Numbered from the stretch's first letter, positions 7,808 to 16,240 are shown. The stretch: 64,000 bases of DNA from Streptomyces aidingensis (GCF_900112355.1 NZ_FOLM01000013.1:118768-182767), one strand, 5' to 3'. Numbers and translations are program-made. The notes: a model not told the origin generated them from the letters alone.

Positions 7808-10588
7808 ATGACCGACGCACAGCGCCTGACGGACCTGCTCCGCGCCCGGCCCGGCGGTGCGGCCTGGCAGGAGATCTGCACGCTGCTCGAAGCGTGCGAC
7901 GAGCGGACCCTGGCCGCGGTGACGCCGCTGGTGCTGCGCTGGCCCGCGGCCCAGCGGGAGATGCCGGACCACTGGTGGGCCCAGTGGGTCCGCGGCGATC
8001 CGCGCCCCTGCCACCTGCTGGCCGGCACCCGGAACCTGGGGCGCCTGGACCGGGTGGAGACCGGCACCGTCGCCACCCCGGTCGAGGAGGACTGGGACGA
8101 GGAGCCCCCGGCCCCCGCGGCGGACCGGGCGGCCGGCCGTGCGGCGGACAGTGCGGCGGACTGTGCGCCGGACTGTGCGCCGGAGGGGTCGCCGGAGGGC
8201 TCACCCGGCATCGCCCCGGCGGTGGCCGCGGCCCGGCAGACCTCCGAGGTCTCCGCGGCGACAGCGCTTTCCCCGGCCCCGGGCGCACCGCTCGTCCCCG
8301 CCGCCGGGGTGTTACCGGACGCACTGGCCATGACGGACCCGCTCCCCGCCCCGCCGGCCGCCGCCTCCTTCTACCAGGGCGCCTCGGCGGTGGCCGCGCC
8401 CCCCGGACTGCGCTGGCTGGCGCTCGGCGCCCGCGCCGCCTGGCAGGACCGCGGCGGCGACATCGTCCGCTGGGAGACCACCCGCGACGCTCCGCTGGTC
8501 TGGTACCTGGACGGCGGCGAGTGCCATGACGAGGCATACGACCTCCAGGTCAGCCCCGACGGCCGGACCGTGGCCACCTCCGTGCACGGGGTGTGGCGGG
8601 CCTGGTCCGCCGCCACCGGCCGGCCCCTGTGGCGGCTCGGCCCCGACCGGACCGGCACCGGCGGGACCGGCCCGGAGGAGGGCAGCACCAGCCTGGACGA
8701 CCTGGTCCGCATCGCCTTCTCCGGCGACGGCCGGCGGGTCGCCTTCGGCACCGGCAGCTCCGACGTGGTCAGCGTGCTGGACAGCCGCACCGGCCGGATT
8801 CTGCTCGCCCTGGACCGCGAGGCCGAGGCGTTCGGCCCGGTCGCCCTGGACCGGACCGGCGCCCGCCTGGCCCACGCCTGCCCGGCCGGCCGGGTCGCGA
8901 TCCGCGAGGTGGCCACCGGAAGGCTGCTGGCCACCGCGGACACCGGCCTCACCGCGCTCACCGCCCTGGCCATGGCCCCGGACGGCACCGCCGTCTTCGC
9001 GGTCGGCGGCACCGTCGGCGGCGTCCCCGAGGCGGCCGGCCTGCTCACCCGGGCCCGCCCGGGGGCCCGGCTGCTCACCCTGGCCGCCGTCCCGCACCGC
9101 ACCGGCCCGGACGGCACCGCCCTGCTCCCGGCGGGCCCGGTGATCCGCCCGGCCCCCGCGCCGGAGAGCATCGACGCCGCCTCCCCGGCCTCCGCCATGA
9201 CCGCCCGCGCCGCCTGGACCCCGGCCGGCCCGCATGCCTTTCTCGCCGCCGACTTCGGATCGGTGCTGTTCGACGCCGAGGGCCGGGTGCTGTGGGCCGA
9301 CCCGGCCGGCGCGGCCGGCTCCTTCACCCCGGACGGCCGGGCCCTGGTGGTCGTCCAGGAGGAGGTGACCGCGTGGTTCCTGGACGGGCTGCGCCGCCCC
9401 GACGGCGCCCCGCCCGCCGCCGGACCGCCCGCCCCGGGCACGGTACTGCTCGGAGGGCTGCCCTGCGGCCTCGGCAGAAACGACTCTGCCCAGCCCTCCG
9501 GCGCCGGCCGGACCGCGCTGAACGGCCTGAACGGCCTGAACGGCCCGAACGCCGCCGCCGGCCGCCGGCCGCCGGAGCCGCCGGCCGGGCAGCCGGGCCC
9601 GCCGCCCTGCTCCTACTGGCCCGTCTGGCCCGCCGCCGTCACCGACGAGGCACGGCGGCTGGTCTTCTCCGCCAAGGTGGACCGGTTCTGCGGGGAACGC
9701 CGGGACGTGCTCTGCCACTGGCCGGACGGGGAACCCGGCCGCACCGAACCCCGGATCACCCTGCTGCCGGGCGGCCCGGAGGCCGCCGCCGACTGCGCCC
9801 TCGCCTTCAGCCCGCGCGGCGACGCCGTGGCCCGGGCCCTCTCCGGCGCCGCCTGCCAGCTCCTGCTGCACGACCCCGACACCGGGGAATGCCGCTGGAG
9901 CTGGGCGCTGCCGCCCGGCCCGGCCGCCGGCGGCCCCGCCGACCTGCATCTGGCCTTCAGCGGGAACGGACGCCGCCTCGTCCTCGCCTCCGCCACCGGC
10001 CGGGTGGTGCTGCTCGACGTCCGCCGCGGCACCCCGCTGCACACCCTCGCCGAACCCGCGGGCCCCCACCACACCGCCCTGGACACCACCGGCGGCCTGC
10101 TCGCCTACGGCACCGCCGAGCAGCGCGTGCTGGTCCGCGCCACCGGCACCGGACAGGTGCTGCTCGACACCGCGCCCGCCCGGCTGCGCCGCATCACCGG
10201 CCTGGCCTTCGCCCCGGACGCCCGCACCCTGGCCGTGGCCGGGGCCACCCGCTCCCAGGACGCCGCCCTCTGGCTGCTGCCGCTGCCCCCGGGCCGGCGG
10301 CCCGGCGGCGGCGCACCCGCCGCCGGGCCCGCCGCCGAACCGCGCATCGCCGTCCATGACTTCCCCATGAGCGACCCCTCCGACGGCGCCCTGGTGTGGT
10401 CCGCGGCCGGGCCGCGGGTCCACTTCGCCGGGGACCGGGCCGCCGGAGTCGTCTGGGACGCGGCCACCGGCCGGGTGCTGGCCGACATCCCGTTCGGCGC
10501 CCAGCAGGGCGGCGTGGCGCTCTCCCCGGACGGCGCCACCCTGGTCACCGTCACCCAGTACGGAGCCCGCCGCTGGCCCCTGCCATAG
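7808..10588 (+). CDS. Large WD40-type beta-propeller protein, function unknown
   Basis: 926-aa protein from ATG 7808; an in-frame start 54 nt upstream is possible. Residues 1-90 form a compact helical-looking domain rich in Leu, Trp and Arg that I do not recognise. Residues 95-180 are a low-complexity Ala/Pro/Glu linker with a Cys-containing repeat (DCAPDCAPEGSPEGSPG). About 200-920 carry many degenerate propeller blades (xSPDGRTVAxSxxGxxRxWxxxTGxPL), interrupted by an Asn-Gly-Leu repeat near residue 575. No TM or signal peptide is evident. Paralogous to the preceding gene in its blades. Likely a protein-interaction scaffold; role unknown. Confidence 0.8.
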   Translation: MTDAQRLTDLLRARPGGAAWQEICTLLEACDERTLAAVTPLVLRWPAAQREMPDHWWAQWVRGDPRPCHLLAGTRNLGRLDRVETGTVATPVEEDWDEEPPAPAADRAAGRAADSAADCAPDCAPEGSPEGSPGIAPAVAAARQTSEVSAATALSPAPGAPLVPAAGVLPDALAMTDPLPAPPAAASFYQGASAVAAPPGLRWLALGARAAWQDRGGDIVRWETTRDAPLVWYLDGGECHDEAYDLQVSPDGRTVATSVHGVWRAWSAATGRPLWRLGPDRTGTGGTGPEEGSTSLDDLVRIAFSGDGRRVAFGTGSSDVVSVLDSRTGRILLALDREAEAFGPVALDRTGARLAHACPAGRVAIREVATGRLLATADTGLTALTALAMAPDGTAVFAVGGTVGGVPEAAGLLTRARPGARLLTLAAVPHRTGPDGTALLPAGPVIRPAPAPESIDAASPASAMTARAAWTPAGPHAFLAADFGSVLFDAEGRVLWADPAGAAGSFTPDGRALVVVQEEVTAWFLDGLRRPDGAPPAAGPPAPGTVLLGGLPCGLGRNDSAQPSGAGRTALNGLNGLNGPNAAAGRRPPEPPAGQPGPPPCSYWPVWPAAVTDEARRLVFSAKVDRFCGERRDVLCHWPDGEPGRTEPRITLLPGGPEAAADCALAFSPRGDAVARALSGAACQLLLHDPDTGECRWSWALPPGPAAGGPADLHLAFSGNGRRLVLASATGRVVLLDVRRGTPLHTLAEPAGPHHTALDTTGGLLAYGTAEQRVLVRATGTGQVLLDTAPARLRRITGLAFAPDARTLAVAGATRSQDAALWLLPLPPGRRPGGGAPAAGPAAEPRIAVHDFPMSDPSDGALVWSAAGPRVHFAGDRAAGVVWDAATGRVLADIPFGAQQGGVALSPDGATLVTVTQYGARRWPLP
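9520..9552. repeat. 9-bp tandem repeat (Asn-Gly-Leu) in the propeller gene
   Basis: Unit CTGAACGGC repeated about three and a half times in frame, encoding LNGLNGLNGPN in a spacer between propeller blades. Likely a slippage-prone low-complexity linker. Confidence 0.7.
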
Positions 10589-11151
10589 CCCCCGGGAACC
10601 GGCCCGGCATGCCGCTCCGCAACAATTCGGCGACACTCGCCCGCTCGCGCCGCACGGAATGGCCGGCCGGCTGCTGATCCCGGACCGGCCGGCCGAACGG
10701 CATAACCGGCCGAAACGGGCAACCGGGCAATTCGCGGCCGTCGCCGGAGACCACCGGGGAGTCCCTCCGGAGCATCCGCACTTACAAGACTTGAACGGTC
10801 AACACTCACTGCCGCGCACCGCCGCCCGTGCGGAGCCGCCCGCGGACCGTCCAGCACGAGCTGCCGGACGCCTGCGCCGGCACCTGCGCCATGACCGCGC
10901 AGTCGGCCGGGGACCCCGGACGGGGCGGCCGGTCCGGCGCGCGGCTCCCGCAGCCGGTACCGGCGCTGCTCACCGCCCTGGTCGGCGTCGCCGACCGGAT
11001 CGCCGGCGACCCCGGGCGCTTCCCGTATTTTCCCGAAGACACACCGCGCACCGCGACGGAACACATCGGCACCGCCCGGTGCGACCCGGCAATCGGACCC
11101 GTCGCCAGTACCGGCCCGGCCGCCCCCGCGGGCCACGGTCGCCATCGCCGC
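10589..11151. other. 563-nt intergenic region between convergent genes
   Basis: No convincing gene. Open frames here run on into antisense of the aminotransferase gene and show no RBS. It contains the hairpin at 10661-10694 and an AT-richer stretch near 10780-10810 (ACTTACAAGACTTGAACGG). The flanking genes converge on this region, so terminator function is expected and a promoter is not required. Confidence 0.6.
10661..10694. terminator. Candidate terminator hairpin after the propeller gene
   Basis: GGCCGGCCGG (10661-10670) and CCGGCCGGCC (10685-10694) form a 10-bp stem with a 14-nt loop, 73 nt after the stop at 10588. Each arm is itself palindromic, so alternative folding is possible. Confidence 0.45.
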
Positions 11152-11928
11152 TCACTCCAGGGGCTCGCCGGGGATGGTGAGATAGGCGTTCCGCAGTTGT
11201 TGCAGTGCCGGATGGCCGGACGGCAGTGCGGTGTCGTCGATCATGGAGATCGGCCGTACGCCGATGGAGGTGTTGGCGGCGAACGCGGCCTCCATGCCGT
11301 CCAGCGACAGCGTGACGGGTGCGGTGGTGTGGTCGGCCTGCTCCTGGAGCAGCGCCATGGTGACGCCGGGCAACACCTCGGCCTTGGGCCAGACCACGCG
11401 CCGACCGTCCCAGAACCCGATGTTCCAGGTGGCGCCCTCGGAGACGGCGCCGCTGGTGTCGGTGAACAGCACGTCGTCGGCGCCGGCCCGCATGGCGGCC
11501 CGCCGGTGGTAGAGGGAGGCGAACAAGCCCGTGTGCTTGACCTGGGGCAGCTCGCGCTGGAAGACGTGGGAGGCGACGCGCAGCGGCGGCTGGTCGAGGC
11601 TGCCGGCCGGGCGGACGGTGACCAGAGCGGCGGGGTGGGCGTCAGCGCCAGTGGTGCCCAGGGTGATGGCGGGGTCGAACACGGTCACTCGCAGCACGAA
11701 GGCACCTTCGCGGCGGTGAGCGGCGCGGCACATCTGCTCGTGGACACGGTTGATGTCGAGTTCGGCGTCGAAGACGGTGCGGCAGTCGCGGGCCAGCCGG
11801 GTGAGGTGAAGCGAAAGTCCGCGTACCCGGCCGCCGTCCACACGGATGGATGTGAAGTGCCCGAGGTTGGTCAGCGCCAGCGCTGCCATGTCGTCGGAGG
11901 TGAAAGAGGGGCCGTCGAGGGATGGCAT
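11152..11928 (-). CDS. Class IV PLP-dependent aminotransferase
   Basis: 258-aa fold-type IV PLP enzyme (branched-chain aminotransferase / aminodeoxychorismate lyase superfamily). The PLP Lys is probably that in QVKHTG (about K142), and the downstream pattern TDTSGAVSEGATWNIGF matches the conserved Glu and phosphate-binding region. The C-terminal region (LPGVTMALLQ) is also typical. Cytoplasmic. It is divergent from the methyltransferase/Cys-rich operon across 145 nt, and the pairing may be functional. The frame is open further upstream but becomes antisense to that operon, so ATG 11928 (MPSLDGP) was chosen. Substrate is not predictable. Confidence 0.85.
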   Translation of the reverse strand: MPSLDGPSFTSDDMAALALTNLGHFTSIRVDGGRVRGLSLHLTRLARDCRTVFDAELDINRVHEQMCRAAHRREGAFVLRVTVFDPAITLGTTGADAHPAALVTVRPAGSLDQPPLRVASHVFQRELPQVKHTGLFASLYHRRAAMRAGADDVLFTDTSGAVSEGATWNIGFWDGRRVVWPKAEVLPGVTMALLQEQADHTTAPVTLSLDGMEAAFAANTSIGVRPISMIDDTALPSGHPALQQLRNAYLTIPGEPLE

Positions 11929-12073
11929 GGCCCGATTCTGGCAGCCGATACGCGCCGGGCGCACGGCAAGTTCGGTGCGGGTTCGGCGCTGAGGCGGCAA
12001 GAGGGCCTTGGGCGAGGCCCCCTCCGGCGGCCACCCTGGAAGCCCCGACCACGGACCGGTCCAGGAGACTTCC

Positions 12074-12340
12074 ATGGCCACATCCAACGACTTCTCACCA
12101 CCACATGCGGTGGCCACCTCGGGCCGGCTGCGAGTGGGCACCACGGCTTTCGACCGGCGCCTGCGCCGCCACGGCCAAGTGATGGACGTGGATTTCCCGC
12201 CCGGTGACGAGCGGCAGCAGCACCGGGTATGGCTGCGGCCGATCGGCGGCGGACGGGAGTGGAACCCGCTGGTCGAAGACATCCGCTCCACGGAAGTGGC
12301 GCAGCCCTTGCCCGCCCGGGACCCGGAGCCGGTCCGGTGA
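12074..12340 (+). CDS. Small hypothetical protein, first gene of the methyltransferase operon
   Basis: 88-aa protein, basic in the middle (FDRRLRRHGQ) with a conserved-looking VDFPPGDERQQHRVWLRPI core and an acidic/proline C-terminus. No Cys, no TM and no signal peptide. The start ATG 12074 has a good RBS (AGGAGA) about 8 nt upstream, and the gene begins an operon whose next gene overlaps it by 4 nt (GTGA). I do not recognise the family. It could be a substrate-recognition or scaffold protein for the downstream enzyme, but this is inference from coupling only. Confidence 0.7.
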   Translation: MATSNDFSPPHAVATSGRLRVGTTAFDRRLRRHGQVMDVDFPPGDERQQHRVWLRPIGGGREWNPLVEDIRSTEVAQPLPARDPEPVR

Positions 12341-12735
12341 GCACATCGGCATTGCCGAGGGAGCCCCCGCCCGGCCGGGACATGGACAGCACACCGTTGG
12401 CGCCGCAGCCGCTGACCTACCCCGATCCGGTCCGCGCCCTGCGCCGCTGTCTCCGCTGCGGATGTCTCACCCAGGACTCCATTCGCGTGGAGCCGTCGCA
12501 TGACGGAGAGACGTCAACCGCCGAACGCAGCTTCGCATGCCCGCAGTGCGCCAAGGAACTCCTCCGCCGCTGCTACCGCTGCCACCGGGGGACCCGAAAC
12601 GGCACTCCGGTCCGGGACATCGACGCCGACTTCCCCGACGGCTACCGGCTGGTCGCCTGCCCGGACTGCATCACAGCGGCCGAGCGGGACCACGCCGCGC
12701 GCCACACCCCGGCCGGCGGAGAGGGGCTGCTGTGA
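12337..12735 (+). CDS. Zinc-ribbon-like Cys-rich protein
   Basis: 132-aa protein starting at GTG 12337, overlapping the previous stop by 4 nt. It contains nine Cys, eight of them in four CxxC knuckles: C38/C41 (CLRCGC, with an extra C43), C68/C71, C79/C82 and C108/C111, a layout typical of two zinc ribbons. N-terminal 25 residues are Pro-rich and disordered-looking. No catalytic motif. Overlaps the next gene by 4 nt as well, so synthesis is likely coupled. Probably a zinc-binding adaptor; partner and role unknown. Confidence 0.72.
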   Translation: MSTSALPREPPPGRDMDSTPLAPQPLTYPDPVRALRRCLRCGCLTQDSIRVEPSHDGETSTAERSFACPQCAKELLRRCYRCHRGTRNGTPVRDIDADFPDGYRLVACPDCITAAERDHAARHTPAGGEGLL

Positions 12736-12908
12736 CCGCCGCCCACGTCTCCCTGGCCACCCTGGCCGGCCGTGCCCGCTGCGCGCGGGTGCTGGATCAT
12801 GCCCGCACCTGCATCGCCTGCCGCGACCTGCCGGACGTGCTGTGCCCGGCCGCCGTACGCCTCCTGGCCGCCCATCGCCGCCAGAGCGCAGACCCGAGGA
12901 ACCGATGA
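12732..12908 (+). CDS. Small four-Cys protein
   Basis: 58-aa protein starting at GTG 12732 (GTGA overlap with the upstream stop). Cys at 17, 27, 30 and 38 (RCAR...TCIACRDL...LCPA) could bind one zinc ion. The sequence ends in a basic tail (AAHRRQSADPRNR). Too short for family assignment. Support comes from the overlapped start, the conserved-looking Cys spacing and the methyltransferase gene starting 4 nt after its stop. Confidence 0.6.
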   Translation: MTAAHVSLATLAGRARCARVLDHARTCIACRDLPDVLCPAAVRLLAAHRRQSADPRNR

Positions 12909-12912
12909 ACCG

Positions 12913-14025
12913 ATGAACCATCGCAGAGCGGACATCGCCGCAGCCTTCTTCACCGTCCCCCGCCACCACTTCATCCCCGACCGGGCGTGGGCGGCCCCCT
13001 CCGCCGGCGGCACCGGCCACTGGATCGACCGCCGTGCCGCGCCCGACACCTGGTGGACCGCGGTCTGCTCCGACACCGTCATCGTCACCCAGCTCAACCA
13101 GGGCCGTACTCCCCTCACCCCCGAGACGGCGGCCGACCGCCGCAACATGCCGACCTGTTCGGCCTCCGCCCCGCATCTGGTCGCCGCCGGCCTTCGCCAT
13201 CTGGATCCCCGGCCCGGCGAACGGGTCCTGGACATCGGCACCGGGACGGGCTGGACCGCCGCTCTCCTCACCCACCTGACGGGCGACCCCGGACTCGTCA
13301 CGACCATCGACATCGACCCCGGACTGGTCACTGTCGCGGTGGCCAATCTGGAGCGCGCCGGGATCGCACCGCAGCCGGCCGTTCTCGTCGGCGACGCCGC
13401 CACCACCCTCCCCGACGAGGAGTTCGACCGCATCCACGTCACCGTCGGTGTCACCACCCTCCCCCACACCTGGATCAAGCACACCCGGCCCGGCGGCACC
13501 ATCGTCCTGCCCTATCACCCGCCCATCGGCCGGCTGCTGCGCCTGACCGTCGCCGAGGACGGCATCGCGGTGGGCCACTTCCAGTCCCAGACCTGCGCCT
13601 TCATGCCGCTGCGCGCCCCGGCCACCGGCACCACCGACCCGGCCCCGGCCCCGGCGGCGTGGGCGGACGACGAGCCGCGCGTACGGCCCCCGGCCATCGA
13701 CCCCGCCCTGGCGGCCCACCGGCCCTCCGCCCTGGACCTGCTCATCGCCGCCCGCACCGGCGACATCCCCTGGATGGGACCGGACGGGACCATCACCCTC
13801 TTCAGCCGGCCCTCCCGCGCCGAGATCCGCGACGGCCTCGTCCACCAGTACGGACCGCGAAACCTGTGGGACGAGGTCGAGCACACCCTGCGCTGGTGGG
13901 CGGAGAACGGCAGCCCCGGGCTCAGCGAGATGGGCCTGACCGTCACCCCCGACCGCCAGTACCTCTGGCTCGGCGACCCCGGCACCCCCCTCGACACCGT
14001 ACTCACACCGATCGAAGCGAGGTAG
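12913..14025 (+). CDS. PIMT-like SAM methyltransferase, RiPP-associated type
   Basis: 370-aa protein L-isoaspartate O-methyltransferase homologue, longer than housekeeping PIMT (about 210-230 aa). Residues 8-25 (AAAFFTVPRHHFIPD) and SAM motif I VLDIGTGTGWT (105-115) are PIMT-like. The C-terminal extension, ending YGPRNLWDEVE...GLTVTPDRQYLWL, resembles from memory the methyltransferases of ATP-grasp peptide maturase and FxLD lanthipeptide systems. No ATP-grasp, LanB/LanM or radical SAM enzyme is nearby. Start ATG 12913, 4 nt after the previous stop; the next gene starts 5 nt after its stop. Fold is secure; peptide modification is inference. Confidence 0.85.
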   Translation: MNHRRADIAAAFFTVPRHHFIPDRAWAAPSAGGTGHWIDRRAAPDTWWTAVCSDTVIVTQLNQGRTPLTPETAADRRNMPTCSASAPHLVAAGLRHLDPRPGERVLDIGTGTGWTAALLTHLTGDPGLVTTIDIDPGLVTVAVANLERAGIAPQPAVLVGDAATTLPDEEFDRIHVTVGVTTLPHTWIKHTRPGGTIVLPYHPPIGRLLRLTVAEDGIAVGHFQSQTCAFMPLRAPATGTTDPAPAPAAWADDEPRVRPPAIDPALAAHRPSALDLLIAARTGDIPWMGPDGTITLFSRPSRAEIRDGLVHQYGPRNLWDEVEHTLRWWAENGSPGLSEMGLTVTPDRQYLWLGDPGTPLDTVLTPIEAR

Positions 14026-14030
14026 CCGCC

Positions 14031-14150
14031 ATGGGACAGTGCGGAAACTGCGCCAACAGCGACGCCGGCAAGGGCTGGATCTGGGAATGGCGCGACGGCG
14101 CGCGCGTCAAGGTGCCCTGCCCGGTGTGCAACGGGACCGGCACCTGCTGA
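14031..14150 (+). CDS. 39-residue Cys-rich peptide
   Basis: Starts at ATG 14031, 5 nt after the methyltransferase stop, with GAGG upstream. Five Cys: C4, C7, C30, C33 and the C-terminal C39. The CGNC and CPVCNGTGTC elements resemble half of a DnaJ-type zinc ribbon; the centre holds a Trp-rich WIWEWRDG segment. Two readings are possible: a minimal zinc-binding protein, or a modified peptide precursor for the adjacent PIMT-like enzyme (Asp11 and Asp22 could be targets). It is last in the operon and followed by a strong terminator. Confidence 0.65.
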   Translation: MGQCGNCANSDAGKGWIWEWRDGARVKVPCPVCNGTGTC

Positions 14151-14234
14151 CACCCACCGCCGCCGCTGGTCTTCACTGCTCACCCGTGGCGGTCGATACG
14201 GGCGTGCTCCGGGATCCGGGGTGCCGGGGCAAGG

Positions 14235-14276
14235 GGAAACCCCCGGTCCTGGGGGAAGGAAGGACCGGGGGTTTCC
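14235..14276. terminator. Strong bidirectional terminator between the peptide operon and the GH6 gene
   Basis: Perfect 16-bp inverted repeat (14235-14250 and 14261-14276, arms GGAAACCCCCGGTCCT / AGGACCGGGGGTTTCC) with a 10-nt loop, placed between two converging transcription units. Confidence 0.9.
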
Positions 14277-14309
14277 GTGGAGGACTGACCGTCAGGTCAG
14301 GTCTTCAGC

Positions 14310-16190
14310 TCAGCTCAGGGGCGGGTAGGCGTTCGCCATCAGCTCCTGGAACTGGGCCGAGAACCAGTGACCCGAGATCGGGGCGTCCGGCAGGGCACCG
14401 GACATGCTGTCGCCGTTGCGGGCGTTGCCCTCGTAGGTCGGGTCGCACATCTCGTCGAAGCCCTTGCCCTCGTTGTTCGGGATCTCCTCGCTGGCGCCGT
14501 CCGACTCCCCCGGAGGCTTGGCCCACACGTAGGCGTCGATACCGGACGCCGGCGCGGCCGTCGGCCGCTCACCCAGGCCCGCACCGGCCTGGTTGCACCA
14601 GTTGCCGGGGTGGATGCGGCGGTCGATCCGGCTCTCTTCCACGAAGGTGTTGAGGTCGGTCGAGGAGCTGGGACCGGTCGGACGCTCCGGGCCGCCCCAG
14701 CCGTTGCGGGAGGTGTCGATCAGCATGCCGATGCCGCTGTTGAAGCCCGTGCTGACCAGTTCCTGACGGAACGCCTGGGCGAAGCTCAGCTCGTCGATGT
14801 ACTGGTTCCAGTCCACCCAGTCGGACTGGCGGATCTGCTGGCCGTTCACCGTACCGCTGATGTCGATGTACGGCTCCTCCAGCGCGCTGTAGTTGGCGGT
14901 GTTGGTGATGAAGCCGTGGACATCGTCCACCGTGGCGCCCTCGGCGGTCGCAGCCTCGAGCATGATGTCGGCGGTCGGGCCGAAGTTGCTGTCCCAGCCG
15001 ATCCAGCCGTGGTGCGCGGCGTCGACGTAGTTGTAGACGTTCGGGATGTCGCCCAGCTTGTTCAGGGCGTAGCCGATGCCCTTCACGTAGTTGCCGTTGG
15101 CCTTCATCGTGTCGCACATCTCGGTGCCGGCTTCACCCTGGTCGGTGGTGTTGGTGACCAGGTTGGGCAGCGAGTCGATCTCGACGATGGTGACGATCCG
15201 GAGGTCGGCGTAGGCCGGGTCGTCCATGATGTCGGCGATCACGTCGATGTACTCGGTCTTGTACCGGTCGATCTCCTCCGGCCCCAGCTCGCCGTTGGAG
15301 GCGAGCGCCGCGCAGTCACGGCCGGGCAGGTTGTAGATGACGACCTGGAAGACGAAGCCCTCCTGGCCGTTCGCCTGCTCGACGGCGGCGTCCAGGTGGT
15401 CCTTGAGGCCCATCGAGCGGTCGGCGGACTGACCGTCGCCGTGCACGGCGGCGGTCCGGTCGAGCCAGACGAAGGTCGGCTCGTCGGCGATGCGCGAGCC
15501 GCCCGGCTCGGAGGCGGCGTTGGCGGACCACTCCGGGTTGATGTAGATGCCCGGGGCGTTCACGTACGGGTTGTCCACCCGGTCGCCGTTGTTGTTGCCG
15601 CCGGTGGTGCCACCGTTGGTGGTGGTGCCGCCATTGGTCGTGGTGCCACCGTTGGTCGTCGTGCCGCCGTTGGTGGTGGTGCCGCCATTCGTGGTGGTGC
15701 CACCGTTGGTGGTGGTACCGCCGTTGGTGGTGGTGCCACCGGTGGTCTGGGCGGTGCCGTCGCAGGTGACGCCGTTGACCGAGAAGGAGCTCGGGGCGGC
15801 GTTGCTGCCGGAGTAGCTGAAGTTGGCGCCGATGCTCACCGAGCCGCCGGCCGGAATCGCGGCGTTCCAGGACTCGTTCTGGACGGTGATGTTCTGGCCG
15901 GACTGCGACCACCGGCCGCTCCAGCCGTGCTGGAGCTGCTGGTTGCCGCTGTAGCTGTAGTTGAGCGTCCAGTCGCTGGTGGCCGTGTCGCCCACGTTCT
16001 GGATGGAGATGTTGGCCGTGAAGCCGGAACCCCAGTCGTTGGCGGAATAGTTCACGTCACAGCCGAACGTGGCTGCGGATGCGCTGCCCTGGAGCAGGCC
16101 GATGCCCGCCGCCCCGACGAGCATCGCACCCGCGGCGAGTACGGCCGCCGGCCGGAACCGCCGCAGGGGTGGGGGGTTGGTGCGGCTCAT
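14310..16190 (-). CDS. Secreted CBM2-GH6 cellulase (probable cellobiohydrolase)
   Basis: 626-aa secreted enzyme. Signal peptide 1-40 (cleavage near SASAA), CBM2 cellulose-binding domain about 41-145, Thr/Asn/Gly linker of seven TTTNGG units (about 153-196), then GH6 catalytic domain to the end. GH6 hallmarks are visible: LPGRDCAA, the probable catalytic acid Asp in VEIDSLPN, AAHHGWIGW and DTSRNGWGGP. The size and CBM2-first order match exo-acting Cel6B-type enzymes, which attack cellulose from the non-reducing end and pair with GH48. Start ATG 16190 with GAGGA upstream; a CebR box lies 51 nt upstream. Divergent from the GH48 gene. Exo mode is inferred. Confidence 0.93.
   Translation of the reverse strand: MSRTNPPPLRRFRPAAVLAAGAMLVGAAGIGLLQGSASAATFGCDVNYSANDWGSGFTANISIQNVGDTATSDWTLNYSYSGNQQLQHGWSGRWSQSGQNITVQNESWNAAIPAGGSVSIGANFSYSGSNAAPSSFSVNGVTCDGTAQTTGGTTTNGGTTTNGGTTTNGGTTTNGGTTTNGGTTTNGGTTTNGGTTGGNNNGDRVDNPYVNAPGIYINPEWSANAASEPGGSRIADEPTFVWLDRTAAVHGDGQSADRSMGLKDHLDAAVEQANGQEGFVFQVVIYNLPGRDCAALASNGELGPEEIDRYKTEYIDVIADIMDDPAYADLRIVTIVEIDSLPNLVTNTTDQGEAGTEMCDTMKANGNYVKGIGYALNKLGDIPNVYNYVDAAHHGWIGWDSNFGPTADIMLEAATAEGATVDDVHGFITNTANYSALEEPYIDISGTVNGQQIRQSDWVDWNQYIDELSFAQAFRQELVSTGFNSGIGMLIDTSRNGWGGPERPTGPSSSTDLNTFVEESRIDRRIHPGNWCNQAGAGLGERPTAAPASGIDAYVWAKPPGESDGASEEIPNNEGKGFDEMCDPTYEGNARNGDSMSGALPDAPISGHWFSAQFQELMANAYPPLS
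15613..15738. repeat. Seven 18-bp tandem repeats encoding the GH6 linker
   Basis: Seven contiguous 18-bp units (consensus CCGTTGGTGGTGGTGCCA on the + strand, few substitutions) encode TTTNGG hexapeptides on the minus strand. It is a flexible, probably O-glycosylated linker between CBM2 and GH6; its length could vary by slippage. Confidence 0.9.
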
Positions 16191-16240
16191 TGCAGTCCTC
16201 TCGATGTCAGCGTTGCGCCGTCCCTGGCGCCTGACGTTCA

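Noticed and set aside
10659..11180. Open frames between the propeller gene and the aminotransferase gene
   Set aside because: They run antisense into the aminotransferase, lack RBS and give low-complexity products.
15613..15738. Regular repeats that might be taken for a CRISPR array
   Set aside because: 18-bp contiguous units without spacers, in frame as a Thr/Asn/Gly linker of a cellulase.
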